From: an uncultured Bacteroidaceae bacterium
GTDB taxonomy: Bacteria; Bacteroidota; Bacteroidia; Bacteroidales; Bacteroidaceae
Reading direction: 5' to 3'
DNA length: 64,000 bases
Assembly: GCA_905235575.1 (NCBI GenBank)
Contig: CAJOLZ010000007.1
Location: forward strand, 1 to 64,000
Below the pieces are notes generated by a model. It did not search any database. It was not told where the DNA came from and saw only the letters and a program-made list of their open reading frames with translations. Positions 55,434 through 63,866 of this stretch are shown here, in pieces (the stretch's first letter is position 1; each line of letters opens with the position of its first letter). Made by a program: the position numbers and the translations under genes.

Positions 55434-57029
55434 TCAGTTGACACCTGAACTGGAGGTTACATAACCTGTCTGCGAAGCATTCGTGGAACGCAGGTTTCCG
55501 AAGAAATAATAGTAGGGGTAATAGCCTTTGTAGCGTTCGAAGAACTCCTCGGCATGTTCGGCACGCGTCTTCATATAGGGCCGTATCACATTCATGAAGG
55601 CTTGCAGTCGAGGTTGGCGCAGATTCAGATTCTGGAAGTTCTGTGGCAGTTGAGGATAGTTGTTTGCTGCCAGCAGGATACCGTCGGAGATATTCTCGGG
55701 GGGCGTGGTGCCTGCCAATGCTTCGAGACGATATACGAAATCGTTGAGCAGTTTGGTATAGAGGCAGACAGCCAGGCTGTTGTAAAGTGCATTGATGCTG
55801 CGTCCCTCTGTGAGCCGCAGGTTATATCCTAGGAAGGTCGGCTGCTGATACATGCTCTCGTAGCTGTCGTGCAAGGGTTCCGTCAGCCTTATCTTTGCCA
55901 TCTCGGGGTCGGCATCAACCAAATCCGAGTGATACACCATACGCCCATACCTCTCGCAGAATTCGCGTTCGAACGGGACGTCTTCCAGTATGCGCAGGTA
56001 TTTCTCAGCGGCTTCCCATTCGGAGCGCATCAACGAGGCTTTCACAAAGAGATGGAGCAGACGTACGGTAGGCCCTGTCATTACCATTTGCTCCATGCAT
56101 TGGTGGATGCATGTCAGAACGAAGCCGCCGTGATAGCTGCCTTCGGGCAGATACAGGTTTACGGCAGTGTTCTTTGCACCGTCCATGCCGTGAATGTAGA
56201 GTGTATCGAATTCGAGGTGGATGTCATAGAGACGGTCACAGATTTGATTGGTGTGCACCAGTGCCATGGCATAGTATGCTGCCATGGGGCGGTTGCTCAT
56301 CGCAGCATGTTTGCGTGCGGTTTTCTGAATACGGTCCCAATCCTGATCATACTGTGCTTCCATCAGTTGGGAAATCACTCTCACGTAGGGACGCTGCCAC
56401 TGGTTGAAGCCAACGATACAGGCGAAGCCAACGACAATGACAGTCAGACTTCTGAGGGCTCCCCCACCCCGCTCCATGAATACTGGGGCTGTGCGGCGAA
56501 CTGTCATTATCACGATTCCACACACCGCAACCACAACCGCCATCAGCGAAGGGATGGAGAGGATGCGTCCTGTCTCGCTTTCGAAGAAGAGGTCGAGACC
56601 TAAATAGGTCATCACGCCGATGCAAATCAGAGCCGGCACATACTGTACCCACAGCCAACGGGCTGGCAGACGCAGCAGCAAGCCCAGCATCCAAGTGCCC
56701 AAGGTAAGAATAGCAGAGAACATCAGGCCGCCCAGCCAGGGGTAGCGGAACGTCTGCAACATCATGCGTCCCACATACCAGAGCCAACCGTTGTGGCAGT
56801 CGAGCACGTAGCGCATCTGCTCAGGGTTTGCTACCCAAAAGCTATATTCGCGGCAGATACGGAAGACGGGACCATAATAGGCCGAGGACCACACCCACAC
56901 CGCAGCGAAGAAAAACAGAATCACAGGCAGCACCAGACGGCGGGAGTCCTGTTTCCGCGAGGTGTCGGTCTGCGTTGCGGCGGTTTTCGCTTTGGCGCTC
57001 TGTTTATGATCGCTCTTGTTCCTGCTCAT
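55434..57029 (-). CDS. DUF6057-type multi-pass membrane protein
   Basis: 531 residues from MSRNKSDHKQSAKAK; the longer frame would begin inside the promoter. A basic cytoplasmic start is followed by about six membrane helices in the first 220 residues (LVLPVILFFFAAVWVWSSAYYG; WLGGLMFSAILTLGTWMLGLLL; YVPALICIGVMTYLGLDLFF; LMAVVVAVCGIVIMTV; LTVIVVGFACIVGFN). A large alpha-helical, TPR-like soluble part follows (MEAQYDQDWDRIQKTARKHA; EWEAAEKYLRILEDVPF). I place it in DUF6057 from memory; function is unknown. It is coupled to the CxxCH beta-propeller lipoprotein. Confidence 0.7.
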   Translation of the reverse strand: MSRNKSDHKQSAKAKTAATQTDTSRKQDSRRLVLPVILFFFAAVWVWSSAYYGPVFRICREYSFWVANPEQMRYVLDCHNGWLWYVGRMMLQTFRYPWLGGLMFSAILTLGTWMLGLLLRLPARWLWVQYVPALICIGVMTYLGLDLFFESETGRILSIPSLMAVVVAVCGIVIMTVRRTAPVFMERGGGALRSLTVIVVGFACIVGFNQWQRPYVRVISQLMEAQYDQDWDRIQKTARKHAAMSNRPMAAYYAMALVHTNQICDRLYDIHLEFDTLYIHGMDGAKNTAVNLYLPEGSYHGGFVLTCIHQCMEQMVMTGPTVRLLHLFVKASLMRSEWEAAEKYLRILEDVPFEREFCERYGRMVYHSDLVDADPEMAKIRLTEPLHDSYESMYQQPTFLGYNLRLTEGRSINALYNSLAVCLYTKLLNDFVYRLEALAGTTPPENISDGILLAANNYPQLPQNFQNLNLRQPRLQAFMNVIRPYMKTRAEHAEEFFERYKGYYPYYYFFGNLRSTNASQTGYVTSSSGVN

Positions 57030-57043
57030 AATGTTTACATTAT
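57028..57043. promoter_or_regulatory. 16-base palindrome over the DUF6057 start region
   Basis: ATAATGTTTACATTAT is a 7-bp inverted repeat with a 2-base centre, between the -7 element and the start codon. It could be an operator or an RNA hairpin that hides the start site. Confidence 0.5.
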
Positions 57044-57050
57044 CCGCCTG

Positions 57051-57081
57051 CAAAGATACGACACATTTTTCGCTTTCGCAA
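57051..57081 (-). promoter_or_regulatory. Promoter of the DUF6057/beta-propeller unit
   Basis: Minus-strand TTG (57079-57081), 20 bases, TATCTTTG (57051-57058). Confidence 0.7.
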
Positions 57082-57131
57082 GTCGTAATGTCGCGAAGTG
57101 TGTTTTTTTCTCCAGTTCACCTACCCGAAAT

Positions 57132-59678
57132 TTATGGTTTCAGTCGGTATGTACGGATTCCGAAGGGAGGCAGTTCCACGTCAGTCTCGGTTCGCTGACG
57201 TTTCTTTTTCAGTCTGATTTTCAGAAGTTTGTTCCCGAGAAGGTCTTCTTCTGTGAGCGTCGATGCTTTCATGCCGAAGCTCAGGTGAGCCGTGGCATGG
57301 GTGCGGCTGGCATTGTAGAGGCGGAACACGAAATCGCCGTTTTCAATGGTCGCAGAGGTGAGTACCAGATTGGGATTGTCTGTCTGTATGAGACTGTGGT
57401 TGCGCAGGGGCAGGTGGTCCGAGAGACGCATCACGAGCGGTTCCTGCCATGTTTCGGACAGCTGCGTCACCCCTGCCTGCTCCCAGTCGCCGCCGTGGGG
57501 ATACAGCGAGAAATGCACCGAGGTGGTTCCTTCCGTCGGATAGTTTCTGCCCCACAGACCGGGTCCGGCATATTGCAGCGTGAGTGCCAGGGGATAGTCG
57601 TCGGCAAAGGAATAGGAAGTGGTGTGGTCGGAAAAGAGCGACAAGCCCTGCTTTCTGTCTTGCGAAGTGATGTCCGCCCAATGCAGTAGCACGTTGTGGC
57701 GAATGGAGTCCCAGCTGTTGAAGAAGGTAGATGACTGCCGGCTCTCGCATACGTCGAACGGTGCGTCCTTGCTGAGGCAGGGCCGACTGACAGCTGCCGG
57801 GAAGAGGGAGCTGAGCATGTAGCGTGTGTCATAGAAGCCGCGGCGGCGGTCGGTCCAGTTGCCTTCGTAGGGTTCGCCGATGCGTGTTCCGCGCGGCCAG
57901 CGGATGCTCAGGTCGATGTCGATGAGCGGACTGCCCTTGCGCAGCGATATTTCTTCGGTGAATGGCACACCGGCAATCTCGCATTCCAGCGTGAGCGATT
58001 GTTCCAGGGGTGTTTTTCGGCACCGAATCAGCCGTGCCTCGTTCTCGGTGGACGAGCAGAAACGCCCCAGGTTGCCGAAGTAGCCGCGCAGTTCGCCGAA
58101 AGCATAGTCCGAGGTGGTGTCCACCATTTCGCGGCCGTCCGACGTCTTCAGCGTCAGGTGGCTCAGTGTGCCGCCCCGTTTCAGGTCTATCTCAATCCGG
58201 AGCATGTCGTTTTCGAGCACCGGTGTCTCATCGGCCGACACGCTTCGCGTCTCCGTATCAAGAGGCGTGGCGAGGGTTGTAAGCCGATAGGTGGCATATC
58301 CGAAGGCCGGGACATGCGCGACGAAGCCGATGTGCCCGTCGTCCTGCCACAGCTCCACGTCGTTTCCGTCGGCATCGCGGAGCGACAGTCTGCGACCGCT
58401 CATTGCGGTGGGAATCGGGGCATAGACGGCTTCGGCACGGGGTTGTGCCGTGGTGTTGAAGACGCGCACGAAAGTCTCGGCAGCCTGTTCCTCCACGGGT
58501 CGCAAACTGCTCCACATTGCTGCTTCGTAGCGGTCGAGGGCCACGCGGAACGTGTCGCTCCATTCGCCCATAATCATGTCGGCCCACGTGCGCTGTCCGC
58601 GGAGGTTGTTGTAGGGCACAATCCACGAATCGTGGTGCTGCGAGAGCATCAGCGAATGCCAAGCCTGGTCGAGGTGGGAACAAGGCACAGCAACGCCGTT
58701 TTCCGTGCCCACGATGGCGCCCAGTTTCTCGGTCTGCACCACACGGTTTTCCATCCGTCTCACCTGCTGCGCCAGATGTTGCAGCACGGAGCTGCCCCAC
58801 ATGAGCGCCACGCGGAAATCGTCCTGACCGAAACGTCGCCGGGGCCACTCGCCCTCAGCAAGATGCATCCCGAAATAGTCGCGCCAACGGACATAGCGGC
58901 TCGCACGAGGCCCATCGCTGCTCCCCAGCCACGGCCCGCCCTGCCAGCCTGCGTCCTGAAGGCACATGCCCACGGGGTGGAGGATGCCGGCGCGGCGGCA
59001 GGCGTCCAGATAGCTGCGCGAGTTCTTCCACGCCGCAGTCTGCCACGAGGAGCCATCCTCGAGACGCTCGCAGTCGTAGCGCGGCACGCAGGGAATCAGT
59101 GTGCCGTCGGGACCCTCCCACACCACAAACTCGCCGCCTCCCTCGGCAACGTATCCGCCCCAGCATGTGTCGGGATTTTTCAGCACAACGTAACGGAAGC
59201 CTAACTGAGAGAGAATCTGCGGCAGAGCACTCGTGAAACAGGGCTCCTCCGACGAATAGGTGAGGAAGTCGAGACCCGGAAAGTGACGGCGAAGCGACTC
59301 CATGCCGTAGAGGAACTGGCGGATGATGCTCTCGCCGCTTATATTATATAGGTAGGGCTGGGCATAGGTGGGATTTACGACCTCCACGCGCTCGCTCCCG
59401 ACCACCTGCGCAAAGCATGCATAAGCCTCGGGCGTATGCACGGCCACACTGTCCCACGTCTCGGGCTCCAACTCCAAGTTGATGCGCCATTCGGGATGCG
59501 CCTCCAACTGCGCAACCATGAAATCGGTGTACCACTCCAGCGGGTAGTGACCATAGACTCCGCCGTGAAATCCATCGACGAAATATGCCTCCTGACCGTC
59601 GGCCATACGAGGCAGGCAGACCACCGACAGCAGCAACAGCAGGCGGCGAAGAAAAAACATGACACGGAGTCGCTTCAT
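57132..59678 (-). CDS. Secreted GH38-like alpha-mannosidase
   Basis: 848 residues from MKRLRVMFFLRRLLLLLSVVCLPRMADG (signal peptide). The N-terminal domain reads AYFVDGFHGGVYGHYPLEWYTDF and LELEPETWDSV, a divergent GH38-type catalytic start without the usual HTHWDREW. SQHHDSW, characteristic of GH38 metal-site histidines, lies near residue 370. The C-terminal half is the large beta-sandwich typical of GH38 (FYDTRYMLSSLFP; PFGIRTYRLKP at the end). It probably trims mannosides outside the cytoplasm. The promoter is so close that ATG 59678 would be almost leaderless; ATG 59660 (MFFLRR) is a possible alternative. Confidence 0.72.
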   Translation of the reverse strand: MKRLRVMFFLRRLLLLLSVVCLPRMADGQEAYFVDGFHGGVYGHYPLEWYTDFMVAQLEAHPEWRINLELEPETWDSVAVHTPEAYACFAQVVGSERVEVVNPTYAQPYLYNISGESIIRQFLYGMESLRRHFPGLDFLTYSSEEPCFTSALPQILSQLGFRYVVLKNPDTCWGGYVAEGGGEFVVWEGPDGTLIPCVPRYDCERLEDGSSWQTAAWKNSRSYLDACRRAGILHPVGMCLQDAGWQGGPWLGSSDGPRASRYVRWRDYFGMHLAEGEWPRRRFGQDDFRVALMWGSSVLQHLAQQVRRMENRVVQTEKLGAIVGTENGVAVPCSHLDQAWHSLMLSQHHDSWIVPYNNLRGQRTWADMIMGEWSDTFRVALDRYEAAMWSSLRPVEEQAAETFVRVFNTTAQPRAEAVYAPIPTAMSGRRLSLRDADGNDVELWQDDGHIGFVAHVPAFGYATYRLTTLATPLDTETRSVSADETPVLENDMLRIEIDLKRGGTLSHLTLKTSDGREMVDTTSDYAFGELRGYFGNLGRFCSSTENEARLIRCRKTPLEQSLTLECEIAGVPFTEEISLRKGSPLIDIDLSIRWPRGTRIGEPYEGNWTDRRRGFYDTRYMLSSLFPAAVSRPCLSKDAPFDVCESRQSSTFFNSWDSIRHNVLLHWADITSQDRKQGLSLFSDHTTSYSFADDYPLALTLQYAGPGLWGRNYPTEGTTSVHFSLYPHGGDWEQAGVTQLSETWQEPLVMRLSDHLPLRNHSLIQTDNPNLVLTSATIENGDFVFRLYNASRTHATAHLSFGMKASTLTEEDLLGNKLLKIRLKKKRQRTETDVELPPFGIRTYRLKP

Positions 59679-59683
59679 GGCGG

Positions 59684-59714
59684 CAAAGTTACGAAGAACG
59701 TGGGAGAAATACAA
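59684..59714 (-). promoter_or_regulatory. Promoter of the GH38-like gene
   Basis: Minus-strand TTG (59712-59714), 20 bases, TAACTTTG (59684-59691), ending 6 bases before the first ATG. Confidence 0.7.
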
Positions 59715-59801
59715 GGCCGATGAATCCATTTTGCTGATATTCTGTCAGAAAAGTAGTTTTCACTCCCCCTTGTGGGCAGTTCGGAGAAGGACGCATTGTT
59801 G

Positions 59802-59900
59802 AAGTGTTAAAAACGCAGCGTGGTGCGACGCCTGTCGCAACGTGGTGCGAAGGCCTGCGCAACGTGGTGCGTCACACGTCGCAGCACAGTGCACTTTTTT
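59802..59900 (+). repeat. GC-rich palindromic repeat, core-only copy with tandem units
   Basis: After GTTAAAAA come CGCAGCGTGGTGCGACGCCT, GTCGCAACGTGGTGCGAAGG, CTGCGCAACGTGGTGCGTCAC and ACGTCGCAGCACAGTGCAC, spaced about 21-23 bases. It fills the middle of the 59679-60000 gap between divergent promoters. Confidence 0.82.
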
Positions 59901-59983
59901 CTGAATCGATATTCGGTGGACAAAACTGTCCGATTCGGGCTTATTTTTTTGCAATATAATTTTCTTTTCTCACACATTCTCTC

Positions 59984-59991
59984 TATCTTTG
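59984..59991 (+). promoter_or_regulatory. -7 element of the adenosyltransferase pair
   Basis: TATCTTTG with TTTC 19 bases upstream. The ATG at 60001 follows by 9 bases, so the leader would be only a few bases. Confidence 0.6.
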
Positions 59992-60000
59992 CCCCTCGAT

Positions 60001-60528
60001 ATGGACAGACTGAGCAACCCCTGGATATGGCTGAAACGCTTCCGTCACCGGTGCGGCTACGGCGTACACTCGCCCTTCGCTTTCGCCTTCCTGACCGACG
60101 TGGTCTACGAACGCAACGCCTACTACGCCTACCACGAGCTGGACGCCTCGTTGGCATGGTGGCAGCGGTTGCGCATACGCCGTCTGCTCCACCTGCTGAT
60201 ACGCATCGCCAACCATGTGCAGCCACGTCGGATTGTGACCAAGGGCGACGCTCACCTGGCCGTCCGATACATGCAGGCCGGCTGCCGACAGGCTCAGGCG
60301 ACCACCACACCGGATGGCGACGGGCCTACGCTCTACTTCCTGACCGCGCCGGACGACGCAATCCTGCCCCACCTGAGGGAAGACAGCGTAGTGATAGTGG
60401 ACGACCTCAGAAAGCACCTGACGTGGTTCGGACAGCTCCCCTCCATCGTCACTTTCGACCTATACGACCTGGGCATCGCCTTCTTCGACACAAAATATAA
60501 CAAACAACACTATATCGTGAATTTCTGA
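60001..60528 (+). CDS. Conserved hypothetical protein next to the corrinoid adenosyltransferase
   Basis: 175 residues, no signal or membrane segment. The start is ATG 60001; a TTG further up is inside the promoter. The leading motif LKRFRHRCGYGVHSPFAFAFLTDVVYERNAYYAYHEL resembles a conserved Bacteroidales family, and the remainder (RRIVTKGDAHLAVRYMQAGC ... DSVVIVDDLRKH ... SIVTFDLYDLGIAFFD) looks like a reduced Rossmann/methyltransferase-like fold lacking a clear SAM site. Its stop overlaps the next start (TGATG), so the two are coupled. Function unknown. Confidence 0.7.
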   Translation: MDRLSNPWIWLKRFRHRCGYGVHSPFAFAFLTDVVYERNAYYAYHELDASLAWWQRLRIRRLLHLLIRIANHVQPRRIVTKGDAHLAVRYMQAGCRQAQATTTPDGDGPTLYFLTAPDDAILPHLREDSVVIVDDLRKHLTWFGQLPSIVTFDLYDLGIAFFDTKYNKQHYIVNF

Positions 60529-61073
60529 TGAAAAAGAGTAACATCTACACACGCACCGGCGACACGGGAACCACCCAGCTGGCCAGCGGCGAACGAGTGA
60601 AGAAAAGTAGCACGCGACTGGAAGCCTACGGCACTGTGGACGAGCTGAACAGCCACCTCGGACTGCTGCTCACCTACGTCGAGAGCGAACCCGAACGCGA
60701 CCGAATCGTTCAGACACAGCGCGACCTGTGTGCCATCGGAGGCATACTGGCCACCAACCCGCAAAGCGAGCGGCACACACGCTGCAACATCGGCGAGGAA
60801 GACATCCAGGCCCTCGAACAAGCCATCGACACAGCCGCCGACGGACTGCCCAAGTGGCGCGGATTCGTGCTGCCGGGAGGATGCCGCGCCGCAGCACAGG
60901 CACACGTGTGCCGAACCGTCTGCCGTCGAGCCGAACGTGCCATCTGCCGGCTGGCCGACGAAGAAAACGTCGACAACGCAGTGAGAATCTACATGAACCG
61001 ACTGAGCGACTACCTCTTCATCCTGGCATCAAAATTGAACTTTTTAGCAGGGAAAGAAGAAATTTTGTGGTAA
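60528..61073 (+). CDS. ATP:cob(I)alamin adenosyltransferase, PduO type
   Basis: 181 residues. Makes adenosylcobalamin from ATP and corrinoid. The family signatures are all present: YTRTGDTGTTQLASGERVKKSSTRLEAYGTVDELNSHLG at the start (ATP site), LPGG, RTVCRRAER, and NRLSDYLFILASKLN (cobalamin side). Five-helix bundle, soluble. It is the second gene of a coupled pair. Methylmalonyl-CoA mutase is a likely user in a succinate/propionate fermenter, but no B12 enzyme is in the window. Confidence 0.95.
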   Translation: MKKSNIYTRTGDTGTTQLASGERVKKSSTRLEAYGTVDELNSHLGLLLTYVESEPERDRIVQTQRDLCAIGGILATNPQSERHTRCNIGEEDIQALEQAIDTAADGLPKWRGFVLPGGCRAAAQAHVCRTVCRRAERAICRLADEENVDNAVRIYMNRLSDYLFILASKLNFLAGKEEILW

Positions 61074-61077
61074 AATC

Positions 61078-61108
61078 ATACGTCGTATGAAAAAACTGCG
61101 TATATTTG
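61078..61108 (+). promoter_or_regulatory. Palindrome and -7 element before the DUF2795 gene
   Basis: CATACGTCGTATG (61078-61090), an inverted repeat, sits where the -33 region should be, and TATATTTG (61101-61108) is the -7 element. The palindrome may be an operator. Confidence 0.5.
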
Positions 61109-61165
61109 CCGACCCGAAGCATAGGGACGTAAAAGAATTTGTATAATTAAAACCGCGCATAAATT

Positions 61166-61387
61166 ATGTATTGGACACTTGAAATGGCTTCGAAGCTCGA
61201 GGACGCTCCCTGGCCAGCAACAAAAGAAGAACTCATCGACTACGCTGTACGCAGCGGCGCACCACTCGAAGTAATCGAAAACCTGAACGAAATCGAAGAC
61301 GAAGGCGATGTCTACGAAAACATCGAAGACCTCTGGCCAGACTACCCCACCAAAGAAGACTTCCTGTTCAACGAGGATGAGTATTAA
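61166..61387 (+). CDS. DUF2795 small acidic protein
   Basis: 73 residues: MYWTLEMASKLEDAPWPATKEELIDYAVRSGAPLEVIENLNEIEDEGDVYENIEDLWPDYP. This is the DUF2795 core with a strongly acidic C-terminal extension, widespread as a single gene in Bacteroidales. Function unknown. It is transcribed alone and ends in front of a GCCTA/TAGGC hairpin at about 61389. Confidence 0.85.
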   Translation: MYWTLEMASKLEDAPWPATKEELIDYAVRSGAPLEVIENLNEIEDEGDVYENIEDLWPDYPTKEDFLFNEDEY

Positions 61388-61697
61388 GGCCTACCTATAG
61401 GCTTAGGCGATTGAATATCAGCGGGACAAACAATAGTCATTTGTTTGTCTAAAATGCACTATCTTTGCACATTCACGTGGACATACGATAAACGAATGTT
61501 TAGATCTGAAACGATCTCGTCAAGGCGGTTTGATATGTTATTTCATCCAAACTTTTTTTTTATATCGTTACTTAGGACTAAAAATTCCCATTTTTTCTAT
61601 TACAGACATTAAAATTCCGACATTCTTTGTACTTTTGTTGCAGCATTGCCTCTGTTGCCAATGTCGTGCAGGCGCGAGGGCAACGTAAAGGTATTGA
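61388..61697 (+). promoter_or_regulatory. Leader region of the type I-C cas operon
   Basis: The gap holds no gene and no GC-rich repeat. An inverted repeat GACAAACAA/TTGTTTGTC (61425-61433, 61441-61449) could end the previous transcript or act as an operator. TATCTTTG (61460-61467) follows at once, and TACTTTTG (61630-61637) is a second -7 candidate. A leader of about 60-230 bases then precedes cas3; it includes an AT-rich stretch at about 61545-61610. AAAGG before the ATG at 61698 is a possible ribosome site. Confidence 0.5.
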
Positions 61698-63864
61698 ATG
61701 ATGACGGAAGTTATCTCTCATGTAAGGAAGAATGTTGATGGAAGTTGGGAAAAGCAGTATAACGATGACCATCAGCAAGGTGTTGCCCAACGGGCAGCCC
61801 ACTTTGCCGCACCCTTCGGAATGGCAGAATGGGGGCGTGTACTCGGACTGCTGCACGACAAGGGAAAGGAGAGGCATACCTTCCAACAGCATATCATCAA
61901 GCGGCCTGGGCCCTGCAATTAGAGTCGAGGGAGATTATCGCCACGCATACGTAGGAAGTCTCGTTGCCCGCGAACTATTTCCCAACACGCATTTTTTCAT
62001 TGACAATGCCTTGGCCGGTCATCACCGGGGACTCTACGATGATGATGAACTGCGGGTACTGATGAAGGAAAGTGTTCCTCCTGATGTGACAATTACACCG
62101 ATAAGTACTAATCTGTCGCTACCCCGGTTAGAGAAACCCAGTGACGTTCATCATCTGATCAGGATGCTGTATAGCTGCCTAGTCGATGCCGACTATTTGG
62201 ACACCGAGGCTTTTATAATGCCGGAACAAAGTGAGGCGCGAGGAGGCAAGTCTTCTATGAAAGAGCTGTTGTCCAGACTGGAGAACTACCTTTCAAAGCT
62301 GAAAAAGGGCTCTCCCGACACGGAGGTCAACAGGATAAGGAACTATGTTCAGGATCAATGTAGGAAGAAAAGCGGAGGCGAAGTGGATTTCTACAGCCTC
62401 ACCGTACCTACGGGGGGCGGCAAGACACTTTCCTCGGTGCTTTGGGCTTTACGACATGCAGTCGAGAACAATCTTCAGCGCATCGTCATTGCCATACCCT
62501 ATACCAGCATCATCGCCCAGACAGCCAGTGTGCTGCGCGGCATCTTCGGAACAAAGAATGTATTGGAACATCACTCTAATATCAATTACGATGACACATG
62601 CGACAATGAACTTGCACAGCGTCAGAAGCTGGCATCGGAAAACTGGAACTATCCCGTGGTGGTGACAACCAACGTACAATTGTTTGAGTCTCTCTTCAGC
62701 AACCGCCCATCTGATTGCCGCAAGCTTCACAACATAGCCAAGAGTGTACTGATACTTGACGAAGCGCAGATGCTTCCCACCGGCTTCCTGCAGCCCATCG
62801 TCGACACACTCGACACATTGAAACGCATCTTTGGAACATCTGTTTTGTTTACAACGGCAAGCCAACCTGTGCTGACAGGTAAGATAGAAGGAACCAACTT
62901 CAGAGCAGCTTTTCAGGCATTGCCATCACTTCATGAAATCATACCGGCTGAAGCTAGACTGCATGACAAATTGCGAAGGACGGCCATTGAGTTTGACGAA
63001 ACGCCACAGCACTATGACGATGTGGCCCGTAGCTTATCCCATCACCAGCGAGTTCTATGTATTGTAAACACGCGGCGCGATGCTAAAGAAATCTTTGAGC
63101 GACTACCCAAGGAAGGCATCACGCTACATCTGTCAAGAATGATGTGCCCCCGTCATGTCAGGGAAACACTCGAAGAATTGAAGACGGCATTGGTAGCTGA
63201 TGGCGATACCGTCATCAGAGTCGTGGCCACGCAACTGATAGAAGCTGGTGTTGACATCGACTTCCCTGTTGTCTTTCGGCAGGAGGCCGGACTCGATTCT
63301 GTCCTGCAGGCCGCAGGCCGTTGCAACAGGGAGGGGAAAAGAATGACAGCTACAACCTACGTGTTCAGCCTTCAAGGAGAGCATCCGTTGCCACGGGGCT
63401 TTATCACGCAAACCAATAATGCCCGTCTTGGTATGGGGCAGAATCACGACTGGCTGGCACCGGAGGCCATGACGGCCTATTTCAACCAGCTTTATTCGCG
63501 AATCAATGACTTCGACAAGCCAAAAGTCAAGGACTTGCTTTATACCTCATCCATGCAGTTCGAGACGGCAGCACGAGCGTTCCGTCTGATTGACGATACG
63601 ACCACCTCGGTTGTCGTCAACTGGAAGGACAGCATGAACCTCATAGATCGACTCAAACAGCAGGGCGTCAACTATACGCTGATGAAACAGCTGTCGCAAT
63701 ATAGCGTCAACATTCGCGATAATGACATGAAGCTGCTGAGGGAAGCAGGTGCATTGGAAGAAATCATTGAGGGCGTGTATGTCATCAGCGACTCAGCCTA
63801 CTATAAGAATGATGTGGGGCTGGTGACCACGAACCATTGGATGGAAGAAACATACATTATATAA
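61698..63864 (+). pseudogene. cas3: cas3, type I-C, frameshifted inside the HD nuclease domain
   Basis: Frame 1 (61698-61922) encodes the start of the HD nuclease: HVRKNVDGSWEKQYNDDHQQG, then LLHDKGKERHTFQQHIIK with the metal-binding His-Asp. It then runs to a stop. The homologous continuation (SGLGPAIRVEGDYRHAYVGSLVAREL ... ALAGHHRGLYDDD) is in the next frame, which stays open to 63864. The shift lies near 61899-61903 and fits the loss of two bases or gain of one. The helicase part is intact: TGGGKT (Walker A), DEAQ box, TTASQPVL, QLIEAGVDIDF and QAAGRCNR. It is either a true null or nuclease-less allele, or a sequence error. cas5 follows by 2 bases. Confidence 0.88.
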
Positions 63865-63866
63865 AT

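Noticed and set aside
61578..61892. A 104-residue minus-strand frame across the cas leader
   Set aside because: It overlaps the clearly homologous HD-domain start of cas3 and has no recognisable features.
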